NCBI GenBank assembly: GCA_964506465.1
Contig: CAZDLM010000004.1
Span: forward strand, 1-64,000
Source of the DNA: UBA6109 sp964506465
GTDB lineage: Bacteria > Desulfobacterota > Syntrophia > Syntrophales > UBA6109
DNA: 64,000 nucleotides
Direction of reading: 5' to 3'
Positions 1 through 7,483 of the stretch are shown here, piece by piece. A program made the position numbers and the translations under genes. The stretch's first letter is position 1. Each line of letters begins with the position of its first letter. Under the pieces are notes generated by a model. It saw nothing but the letters and a program-made list of their open reading frames with translations, was not told the origin of the DNA and did no database searches.

Positions 1-20
1 CGCTGCGAACATCGCTGATG

Positions 21-70
21 CTTCGACGAGCTCAGCATGACAAGAGCCTGTCGAAGGGTGAGCCTGTCAG
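21..70. repeat. Short palindromic intergenic repeat
   Basis: CTTCGAC at 21-27 pairs perfectly with GTCGAAG at 50-56 around the familiar GAGCTCAGCATGAC core. A further GGTGAGCCTGTC follows. This kind of dispersed repeat is common between genes in deltaproteobacterial and other environmental genomes. Only this copy is visible in the window, so the repeat call rests on its palindrome and on general familiarity. Confidence 0.45.
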
Positions 71-90
71 CCAGCCCCTATTTCTCCAGG

Positions 91-206
91 CTGCTCAAAA
101 ATGCCCGGATGCAAGGCCCCTGAAGCCCGAGGAGTGAGGCGTACTGGGATGTACGCCGCAACGACGAAGGGCGAGGGAAACGCAGCAGACGGGTATTTTT
201 CAGCAG
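91..206. repeat. MITE-like element with terminal inverted repeats
   Basis: The 17-bp ends at 91-107 and 190-206 are inverted copies matching at 15 of 17 positions. An inner perfect inverted repeat, GGCGTAC/GTACGCC, lies at 138-144 and 151-157. CAGCAGACGG occurs at 183-192 and again at 201-210. The element is about 116 bp, codes for nothing and ends 9 bp beyond the rfbB stop codon. Its shape fits a miniature inverted-repeat element or a REP-type dispersed repeat. No second copy lies in the window. Confidence 0.6.
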
Positions 207-214
207 ACGGGCGT

Positions 215-1309
215 TTACTCATTCTCGCAGCCGTAGTGTTCCCGTATCCACTCCTGGTACGCCCCGCTGCGGATCCGGTCGATCCATTCCCGGTGCTCCA
301 GATACCACCGCAGCGTCTTGACAAGACCCGATTCGAACGATTCGCGCGGAGACCAGTCGAGTTCCGCCGCCAGCTTGGAGAAATCGATCGCGTAGCGCCG
401 GTCGTGTCCGGGCCGGTCCCGCACGAAGGTGATGAGATCCTGCCGCGGGCGGCCCGACGGCGGTGGCGCCATCCCGTCGAGGAGATCGCAGATCATCCGG
501 ACGATCACCACATTTTCCATTTCCGAGCCGCCGCCGATGTTGTACGTCTGACCCGGCCTGCCCTTCCGCATGATCGTCCAGATCGCCTCGCAATGATCCC
601 GGACGTAGAGCCAGTCGCGGACGTTCCGCCCGTCTCCGTACACGGGAAGGGCCTTGCCCTCCAGGGCGTTGACGATCATGAGGGGAATGAGTTTTTCGGG
701 AAACTGGTAGGGCCCGTAATTGTTGGAGCAATTGGAGATGGTCGTCGGCAGTCCGTACGTTTCGTGATAGGCTCGGACCAGGTGGTCCGAGGCCGCCTTG
801 GAGGCGGAATAGGGACTGTTGGGCCGGTAGGGCGTCTCTTCCGTGAAGAGTCCTTCCGCACCCAGGGTGCCGTATACTTCGTCCGTGCTGATGTGATGGA
901 AGATCCGGAACGCTTCCCCCCGACTGCGGGCGGCTTCGAGGAGATTGAAGGTGCCGACGATATTCGTCGAGATGAAGCACCCCGGTTTTCGGATCGAACG
1001 ATCGACATGCGATTCTGCGGCGAAATGGCAGACCGCGTCGATCCCGTACCGTTCGAAGATTTCCCGCACCGCCTTTTCGTCGCAGATATCCGCCTTGACG
1101 AAAGAATAGCATTTCCCGAAACGCTCGGCGCAGCCGGCAAGATTCTCCATGTTGCCCGCGTAGGTCAGGTTGTCGGCATTGATGATGCAGCCGCGGAAAC
1201 CCTCCTCTTCGAGCAGATAACGGATGAAATTGCTGCCGATGAAGCCGCAACCCCCCGTGACAAGCAGATTCTTGATTTCGTTGGTCCTGTCCGATACGGA
1301 ACCCGTCAT
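215..1309 (-). CDS. rfbB: dTDP-glucose 4,6-dehydratase
   Basis: This 364-residue enzyme is an extended short-chain dehydrogenase that turns dTDP-glucose into dTDP-4-keto-6-deoxyglucose in the cytosol, the second step of dTDP-rhamnose and related deoxysugar synthesis for O-antigen or exopolysaccharide. The NAD-binding glycine motif TGGCGFIG is at residues 18-25. The family's STDEVYG is at 141-147, supplying the Thr-Asp-Glu of the active site, and Tyr167 and Lys171 form the YxxxK pair. Length is normal. A GAGG site lies about 8 bp before the ATG. No rfbA, rfbC or rfbD neighbour is visible; they may lie outside the window. The gene stops next to a MITE-like repeat. Confidence 0.95.
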   Translation of the reverse strand: MTGSVSDRTNEIKNLLVTGGCGFIGSNFIRYLLEEEGFRGCIINADNLTYAGNMENLAGCAERFGKCYSFVKADICDEKAVREIFERYGIDAVCHFAAESHVDRSIRKPGCFISTNIVGTFNLLEAARSRGEAFRIFHHISTDEVYGTLGAEGLFTEETPYRPNSPYSASKAASDHLVRAYHETYGLPTTISNCSNNYGPYQFPEKLIPLMIVNALEGKALPVYGDGRNVRDWLYVRDHCEAIWTIMRKGRPGQTYNIGGGSEMENVVIVRMICDLLDGMAPPPSGRPRQDLITFVRDRPGHDRRYAIDFSKLAAELDWSPRESFESGLVKTLRWYLEHREWIDRIRSGAYQEWIREHYGCENE

Positions 1310-1375
1310 AAAAAAACCTCGTTTTCGAATATCCCATCGCCGGTTCTACACAGCCCGGCGTGGTGAAATCCCGCA

Positions 1376-2236
1376 TCAAGCCGCGGGCGGCTCTTCCTCC
1401 GGCATCTCTTCGAGACGGACGATCTGCAGGTACTGCTGAAGTCCCACGGCCCGGAAATGTTCAGTCACCATTTCGGCAATCGAAAATCCCTCCTCCCGGG
1501 AGGGAGGGGGCACCGCAAGGACGAGCTTGTTGTTGAAGCGCCGGAAGCTGGTGGTCACCGCATCATGGGCCAGCCGGACAACCCCCGCAAGGGCGAACCG
1601 GCGCGTCTCGAAGACGAGGCTCTCGGCGAGAAGAATCTCCTTCAAATAAGGCGGCAGGAAGAATTTTTCCACCACCGCGACCCCCAACTGGGGATGCACC
1701 TCGTCGATGAACGCATCGGTGACATCGGCCTCTGCGACTCCCTCCTCTTTGAGATACAACTTGCGGTAGAGCAGGATCATGATCCGGCCGATCTCCAGCA
1801 GGAGCCCTCCCAGCTCGACTTTGCGGGCGGCATCCTCGCGCAGGGCGAATTCCTTCGACAGGAGCTTACCCAGTACGGCCGTCGCGAACGTCCGGGCGAA
1901 TACTTTTTCGATCTCCCGGTCGCCGCGAGCCAGCGCCTGCTGCGCGAGGATGATGATGAAGGCCTTCGTCTGGTCCATGCCGAGGCGGCTGACGGCCTCA
2001 TAGAAACTGTTGACGGCGCCGCGCTTCAGACTCCCGTAATACACGGAGGAGGCGATGCTCAGAAGCCTCAGCAGGATTTCACTGCTGAGCCTGCCCTTGA
2101 GCGCTTCGATCTGGTGGCTGCTTGCATCGGCATTGTCCAAAACGGACAGGACCTCGAGGTCGAAGCCGAGATTGACCCGGCTGATCATGCGGTCTTCGAT
2201 CTTCTTGAGAACGACGCTCGCGCGCTCTTTCAGCAT
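1376..2236 (-). CDS. HDOD-domain protein
   Basis: This 286-residue cytosolic protein has an HDOD domain at about residues 35-235, an HD-like helical fold without a canonical catalytic HD pair. Family hallmarks include LLRLLSIASSVYYG near 55-70 and the AVSRLG turn after it. HDOD proteins are usually regulatory partners of two-component or c-di-GMP signalling; the exact role here cannot be inferred. The C-terminus is rich in Glu and Pro. A strong GGAGGG precedes the ATG. It is read in the same direction as rfbB 66 bp downstream, but nothing links the two functionally. Confidence 0.8.
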   Translation of the reverse strand: MLKERASVVLKKIEDRMISRVNLGFDLEVLSVLDNADASSHQIEALKGRLSSEILLRLLSIASSVYYGSLKRGAVNSFYEAVSRLGMDQTKAFIIILAQQALARGDREIEKVFARTFATAVLGKLLSKEFALREDAARKVELGGLLLEIGRIMILLYRKLYLKEEGVAEADVTDAFIDEVHPQLGVAVVEKFFLPPYLKEILLAESLVFETRRFALAGVVRLAHDAVTTSFRRFNNKLVLAVPPPSREEGFSIAEMVTEHFRAVGLQQYLQIVRLEEMPEEEPPAA

Positions 2237-2363
2237 GATGCCCTCCCGATCGTTTCTTCGGCCGTGAGAAGATTCCGCCCGGTGGCGGCCCGTTCGGCGT
2301 TACTGTAACAAAATGCCGGAAGTTCGACAAGCGCGCCTTGCCGGTTTCCGTCGCGTCCAGACG

Positions 2364-4898
2364 TCACTCATACCAGCCGACCATATAGAACGGCGCCCAG
2401 GTATAGGGCAGATAGCCCCTGCGGATCATCTCCAACTGCGTCGTCCGCAGGGATTCGTCGACCGCCTTGCCCTTCTTAATCTCACCATAGAAGAGGCCCA
2501 TCGCCGCCACCGTCGACCGCTCATCGACGCTCCATAAGGTCGAGAGGACGGAGGGAGCGCCCGCATAGAGAAACGCACGGTGAAATGCGGCGATCTCGAC
2601 GCCCGTCGAGTTCTCGGCGAGTTCCGTATCGCAGTCGCTGAGCGTCACGAGCCGTCCGGTGAAACGCATCCGGAAGATGTCGAGCGCCGTGAGCCGGCCG
2701 TCATCCCCCTTCTCCGGAGACAGGAGCAGTGAAGAGTTCAGCGGCGCAGCTGCCGAAAACAGGCCTCGGACGGCAAAATGGACGATGTCGAAGCGGTCGA
2801 ACAGTTCCCGGACGCGCTTCTCCGTAACCTCCTTGCCGACATAGACTTCGACATTGCCGAGTCTTCTCCGTATCCTCTCCGCCTGGGCCTCCGCGAAGAT
2901 CAGTTCCCTCTCCGGGGCGCCCAGATCGGGGTTGGCGAAGGCAAGCGTTCTGAGGCCGCGCACAGGCTTCCGGGCCGCGGCGTACCTGAGCGCCCCGGCA
3001 TCGGGCAGGGAGAACAGGGAAAAACCGTCCACCAGGTAGCGGCCCCGGTAGTTCATCGCTGCGAAGGGGAGATAGACGAGCGAATCGTGCGGGACAATTC
3101 CGATGCGGTCGCCTCCGACAAACGGGATGACCGGTTTCAGGAATGCATCGTAGACCTGGTGGTCCAGCGAGGAGATCCTTGCCCTGTCCCGCGATGAGAT
3201 CGCCTCGAGATAATCCCCGACGAGCCTTCGGACCTCGGCGCGCCCCATACGGATACTCTCGAGATGGACGCGGTCCTTCGAAAGGGTCCAGGCATACAGG
3301 ATCCGGTCGGTCACGAAGTAAGAAAGCAGCGTCGTGTTGTCGTCCAGCAACCCTTGGAGCGCCGCAGGGTCCACCGGCTCGGCCGCCAGGAAGAAGTGCA
3401 ATTCTTCGTTCTGCCGTCCGATCGCGAGCAGGACGTCTCGATGAGATTGCTCCAGGCCTGACAATGCCTGCAGGATCCGGTCCGCCTCCTGTCCCGAATC
3501 GCAGCGCTCCAGCTCCCTGCGGACGTCGAGGATTTCCTTGCCGAGGGCCCGCTCGGACTTCAGCAGGTTCTCTTCTCCTTCGCTCCTTCCCGGCAGGAGG
3601 CCCGCGAGAAGGTTCGCGAGCTGGCGGAATTTCGCCTGTTCGGCCATCTCGAAGGCCCCTTTCGCGTCGCCCCCGTGCGCCAGGAGTTCCACCAGGGTTT
3701 CGTACAGGACCTGTCCGTCGAACCGGCAGGCGCCCGTCATGACGTCAACGGCAGCCGAAGACCTCTTCTCCGCCACGATCTCCGCGGCCTCGCGCAGGAG
3801 GGCGACGGCTCGGCCGGTTTCGCCGGACGCCGCTTCGTAGCGTGACAGCACGAACCTGGCCCACACCCGGTAAAAGGGAAACCGGAAGCGATCGGCCAGC
3901 CCGATGAGCCGATGCACCGCTCTCGGTCCTTCCGTGCCGTCCTGCTCGAGCAGACAGACAAGATTTTGAAAGAAGACGTTGTCGACATGACTGGCGCGGC
4001 GGCCGGCCCGCTCGGCCAGTTCGGCCCCCCGTTCCAATTGCCGGCGCGCCTCCCCCCAATTTCCCCGGATTCCCTCGGCAAGACCGAGAAGAGTGCGGAC
4101 ATCGGTTTCCGCGATCGTGGAAAGGGGCTCCGGGGTAAAGGCGCCCTCCTTCATCGCGCGAAGTTCCACGTTCCGGATCAAGCCCAGGGAAAGATTCGCA
4201 ATCCCTTCCTCGAGATTTCCACGAAGGGTTTCGGACACGTACGCGTTGGGATACGGAAGGCAATTTTGCCCGGCGATCCACGGAACGGCTTCACTCTCGA
4301 TGACGGAGACGCCGTAGGAACGCTCCGCGTCCCTCCGAAGCAGAAGAAGGTTGAAGTCGCCGCTGAAGGGCAGGTTCTGCTCGAGGCAGCGGCGGAACGC
4401 GTCCCGGGCGCCGCGATAATCGCCACTTCCGAGGAGAAGGCGGCCGCGCAGGTAAGAAGCGAACGCGACGCGCGGAGGAGCGGTCCATTGCTCTTCTTTT
4501 TCCGTGACCCGCTCCATCGCCTCGCCGGTGCGTCCGAAGGCGATGAGGGCCAGCACCGAACGGATTTCCACGGTCCCCTCACCGGCGGCATTGCCGCGCT
4601 TGCGGAATTCCCCGCCGGCGCGTTCATAAAAGTGCAGCGCCCTGATCTCATCTTCCCCCGCCTCGAAAGAGGCGCCGATGTCGAGAAAGATATACGGGAT
4701 CGCCCAGTCCGAGACGCGGTGCGCCTCCTGAAGGGCATCGACGAACTTTTTCGGGATATCCGCGTCATGGGGGCCCGTGAGCCGCATGACGACGGTCGGC
4801 AACGGCGCGGGCGGAGGCGGCACGCGTTCGACGACCTTGACGCAGCCGAGTGGCAGGAAGGTGAGAATGGCGATCGAAAGAAGAATCCGTATTTTCAT
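2364..4898 (-). CDS. TPR-CHAT lipoprotein, probable degenerate protease
   Basis: This 844-residue protein starts with a lipoprotein signal (hydrophobic stretch ending LPLGC, Cys19 as lipid anchor). A long alpha-helical TPR-like region runs to about residue 480, and a CHAT (caspase-HetF-associated) domain occupies about 600-844, ending with the typical TWAPFYMVG. The CHAT dyad is normally the His of an H-F-A-x-H-G motif and the Cys of S-A-C-x-T. Here Cys756 is kept (LSDCDTE), but the histidine position is Arg711 (HFAVRG). The codon is CGA, two changes from a His codon, so a single sequencing error would not explain it. It may be a non-proteolytic scaffold at the cell envelope. It has no obvious partner gene nearby. 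Confidence 0.85.
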   Translation of the reverse strand: MKIRILLSIAILTFLPLGCVKVVERVPPPPAPLPTVVMRLTGPHDADIPKKFVDALQEAHRVSDWAIPYIFLDIGASFEAGEDEIRALHFYERAGGEFRKRGNAAGEGTVEIRSVLALIAFGRTGEAMERVTEKEEQWTAPPRVAFASYLRGRLLLGSGDYRGARDAFRRCLEQNLPFSGDFNLLLLRRDAERSYGVSVIESEAVPWIAGQNCLPYPNAYVSETLRGNLEEGIANLSLGLIRNVELRAMKEGAFTPEPLSTIAETDVRTLLGLAEGIRGNWGEARRQLERGAELAERAGRRASHVDNVFFQNLVCLLEQDGTEGPRAVHRLIGLADRFRFPFYRVWARFVLSRYEAASGETGRAVALLREAAEIVAEKRSSAAVDVMTGACRFDGQVLYETLVELLAHGGDAKGAFEMAEQAKFRQLANLLAGLLPGRSEGEENLLKSERALGKEILDVRRELERCDSGQEADRILQALSGLEQSHRDVLLAIGRQNEELHFFLAAEPVDPAALQGLLDDNTTLLSYFVTDRILYAWTLSKDRVHLESIRMGRAEVRRLVGDYLEAISSRDRARISSLDHQVYDAFLKPVIPFVGGDRIGIVPHDSLVYLPFAAMNYRGRYLVDGFSLFSLPDAGALRYAAARKPVRGLRTLAFANPDLGAPERELIFAEAQAERIRRRLGNVEVYVGKEVTEKRVRELFDRFDIVHFAVRGLFSAAAPLNSSLLLSPEKGDDGRLTALDIFRMRFTGRLVTLSDCDTELAENSTGVEIAAFHRAFLYAGAPSVLSTLWSVDERSTVAAMGLFYGEIKKGKAVDESLRTTQLEMIRRGYLPYTWAPFYMVGWYE

Positions 4899-5027
4899 TT
4901 TTTGCCGCGTTGCAGGAAGACCGGGAAGGCGGGTTACGCGGCTCGTGGCCCCGCCTCCGATATGATGGAAAACAGCGGCGCTGTCAAAGGAATTTTCTTC
5001 GGTCTCATGGGCCTTTTGCGGAAGGTC

Positions 5028-5822
5028 TCACAGATACGACCGCGATCCGACATATCTGGATCCGTAGTAGCCTCCCTCCAGGGAATCCAGCCGGATGCGC
5101 TTTCCCCGCCCCGGGGCGTGGATGAACTCCCCACGTCCGGTATAGATCCCCACGTGGGACGCCTTCCCCTTCTCCGCAGTCGCAAAGAAGACCAGATCGC
5201 CCTCCGACGGACGGCGTCCCTCTACGGGGTTGCCGGCCTCGAATTGTTCCCGCGAGGAGCGGGGGATATCGATTCCGTTGAGACGGTAAACGGCCATCGC
5301 CAGGCCGCTGCAATCGAAGCCCGCCTCCGGCGAAGTTCCTCCCCAGAGATAGGGCACCCCCATGAAGCTGCGCGCCGTCCTGACCAGTTCCTCCCGGAGA
5401 TAGGCTCCGCCGAGCTTTGCGCTCCTGGAAAGGGCGTATTCCTCGGGGGCGACGACGTAGAATTCCTCGATGACGCCTGCGCTGCGCAGTTCTTCGGCGC
5501 GGTCGCGGGCGGCCGCCTTCGTCGGAAAGTTGCCGAATCGCACCTTGTAGAGGTCCTTTCGGAAAACGAAGTAATAGGCGTCGAGGCCCCTCGCCTTCAG
5601 GGCATCCGTGAGGCGGGCGGCATTGTTCACATTGGTGAAGGCCCCGGCCTGGATGCTGTATCCCAGGCGCGGCGTTTCCATCCGTGCCGGTTCGGGGGGG
5701 GCGGGTTTCACGGGCGCTTCCGTCCGCTGGACGGGCCTTCCCCCGCAGCCCGCCGCGAGCAGCACGCAGATCGCCAGGACCCACACCGGGGCGCGACATG
5801 CGCGCCGCATTTTCGTCTTCAT
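5028..5822 (-). CDS. SPOR and NlpC/P60 domain lipoprotein, probable peptidoglycan endopeptidase
   Basis: The chosen ATG is preceded by GGGAGGAAC and gives 264 residues. A basic start and hydrophobic core end in a lipobox LLAAGC. A SPOR domain at about 65-135 (YSIQAGAFTN, then YKVRFGNF) would bind denuded septal glycan. An NlpC/P60 domain at about 155-264 has the catalytic Cys in FDCSGLA, His in SHVGIY and a third polar residue near FIHAPG. Family members cut the stem peptide between D-Glu and the diamino acid. An open start 54 bp upstream is possible but lacks a ribosome site and would bury the lipoprotein signal. Confidence 0.9.
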   Translation of the reverse strand: MKTKMRRACRAPVWVLAICVLLAAGCGGRPVQRTEAPVKPAPPEPARMETPRLGYSIQAGAFTNVNNAARLTDALKARGLDAYYFVFRKDLYKVRFGNFPTKAAARDRAEELRSAGVIEEFYVVAPEEYALSRSAKLGGAYLREELVRTARSFMGVPYLWGGTSPEAGFDCSGLAMAVYRLNGIDIPRSSREQFEAGNPVEGRRPSEGDLVFFATAEKGKASHVGIYTGRGEFIHAPGRGKRIRLDSLEGGYYGSRYVGSRSYL

Positions 5823-5986
5823 GACCGTGAGGGTTCCTCCCGGGATTTTTTTACCAGAACCGCTCCCGCCTCTCAACTATCATTTGCGTACAAACGTGCT
5901 TTACGGTAAAAATATCCAACCGTTTGAGACGCACGCTCCTGTCACCCTGGACCATGCCGCACTGCGACGGTTCGAACTGCGAAGGC

Positions 5987-6024
5987 GCAGGGTCGAAAAA
6001 GATCCAGGCGACCCGGGGCAGGAC
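5987..6024 (+). repeat. Dispersed 38-bp repeat, copy A
   Basis: This copy starts GCAGGGTCGAAAAAGATCC and ends CGGGGCAGGAC. It matches the reverse complement of 15540-15577 at all but one base. It lies in the intergenic space upstream of rmuC. The similarity fades on both sides. Confidence 0.65.
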
Positions 6025-6065
6025 GTTTCCGGCGCACTGATCGTATTCTCCCGAAGGGACTCTCC

Positions 6066-7415
6066 ATGAACGGCTACGTTCCCGTATTTCTCCTGCTCCT
6101 GTCCTTCATCATCGTTGTTCTTGCCCTTTTCTTCTACATCCGCCTCCGCCGAAGCGCCCCCCAAACGATCGAGCCGCGCCTCGAGGCCCTCGAGAAGGGG
6201 CAGGAGCGCGCCGAACGGGCCTTGAGAGAGGAGATGGCCCGCAACCGGGATGAGGCGGCGAAATCCGGCCGGGACACCCGCGAGGAACTGACGCGCGCCC
6301 TCCGGGACATCAACGAATCCCTCCTGACCAGGGTCGCCGAAGCCGCGACGGGACAGAAGAACCAGCTTGAAATCTTCACCGCCCAGCTTCATGCGCTCAC
6401 GGCGCAGAACATCCAGAAACTGGACCGGATCAGCGAGACCGTCGATTCAAGGCTCAAGGGCCTGCAGGAGGAAAACGCCCTCCGGCTCGAACAGATGCGC
6501 GCCACCGTCGATGAGAAGCTGCATGACACGCTCGAAAAGCGGCTGGGCGACTCTTTCCGCATCGTCAGCGAGCGCCTGGAGCAGGTCCACAAGGGACTGG
6601 GGGAGATGCAGACGCTGGCGACCGGCGTCGGCGACCTCAAGCGCGTCCTCAGCAACGTCAAGACGCGCGGCATCTTCGGTGAAATCCAGCTCGGGAATCT
6701 TCTGGAACAGATGCTGACGCCCGACCAGTACGAGGCCAACGTCGTCACGAAAGCCGGCAGCGCGATGCGTGTGGAATTCGCGGTCAAACTGCCGGGACGG
6801 GACGTCGGGCAGGAGAATCTGTTGTGGCTCCCCATCGATGCGAAGTTTCCCCAGGAGGACTACCTCCGGCTTCTTGACGCCCAGGAGAAGGGCGATGCAG
6901 CGGCAGCCGAAGAGGCGTGCCGGCAACTGGACCGGGCCGTCCGGGAAATGGCCAGGAACATCCGCGACAAGTACCTCGACCCGCCGGCGACGACGGACTT
7001 CGGCATCATGTTCCTGCCGACGGAGGGGCTCTACGCGGAGGTGCTCCGGCGGACCGGCCTCTGCGAAACGCTCCACAGGGACTTCCGCGTCGTCGTCGCG
7101 GGACCCATGACCCTGACCGCGATTCTCAACAGCCTGCAGATGGGGTTCCGCACCCTGGCGATCGAGAAGCGCTCCAGCGAGGTATGGACGCTTCTGGGGG
7201 CCGTGAAGACCGAGTTCACCAAGTTCGGCGACATCCTGGACAGGACGCACAAGAAGCTCCGCGAGGCGAGCGATACGATCGAGGACGCCTCGCGAAAGAC
7301 GCGCACCATCGAACGGAAACTCCGGGCGGTCCAGGAACTGCCGGCCGGCGACGGCCGCGCACTTCTCGATGACAGCTCCGGGGAACCGGACGAAGACCAT
7401 CCCCCGCAGCCTTGA
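6066..7415 (+). CDS. rmuC: DNA recombination protein RmuC
   Basis: This 449-residue protein has an N-terminal membrane helix (about 5-27), a long coiled coil (about 30-195) and the conserved RmuC domain (about 200-425), recognisable from NVKTRGIFGEIQLG, LWLPIDAKFP and IMFLPTEGLYAEV. RmuC was found as a factor limiting rearrangement at inverted repeats and is thought to be a nuclease-like inner-membrane protein; its precise activity is not settled. Its length fits the family. It stands alone on the plus strand 68 bp ahead of the hybrid kinase. Confidence 0.93.
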   Translation: MNGYVPVFLLLLSFIIVVLALFFYIRLRRSAPQTIEPRLEALEKGQERAERALREEMARNRDEAAKSGRDTREELTRALRDINESLLTRVAEAATGQKNQLEIFTAQLHALTAQNIQKLDRISETVDSRLKGLQEENALRLEQMRATVDEKLHDTLEKRLGDSFRIVSERLEQVHKGLGEMQTLATGVGDLKRVLSNVKTRGIFGEIQLGNLLEQMLTPDQYEANVVTKAGSAMRVEFAVKLPGRDVGQENLLWLPIDAKFPQEDYLRLLDAQEKGDAAAAEEACRQLDRAVREMARNIRDKYLDPPATTDFGIMFLPTEGLYAEVLRRTGLCETLHRDFRVVVAGPMTLTAILNSLQMGFRTLAIEKRSSEVWTLLGAVKTEFTKFGDILDRTHKKLREASDTIEDASRKTRTIERKLRAVQELPAGDGRALLDDSSGEPDEDHPPQP

Positions 7416-7483
7416 AGCGACGGAAACGTCGCCGGAAACCGGCGTCGGCTTCCTGACATTCGGATCGATGGGAGGGCACCGAG

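Noticed and set aside
3912..5909. Long plus-strand open frame of about 665 codons opposite the CHAT and NlpC/P60 genes
   Set aside because: It covers two well supported minus-strand genes and has no recognisable domain; GC-rich antisense frames are often open.
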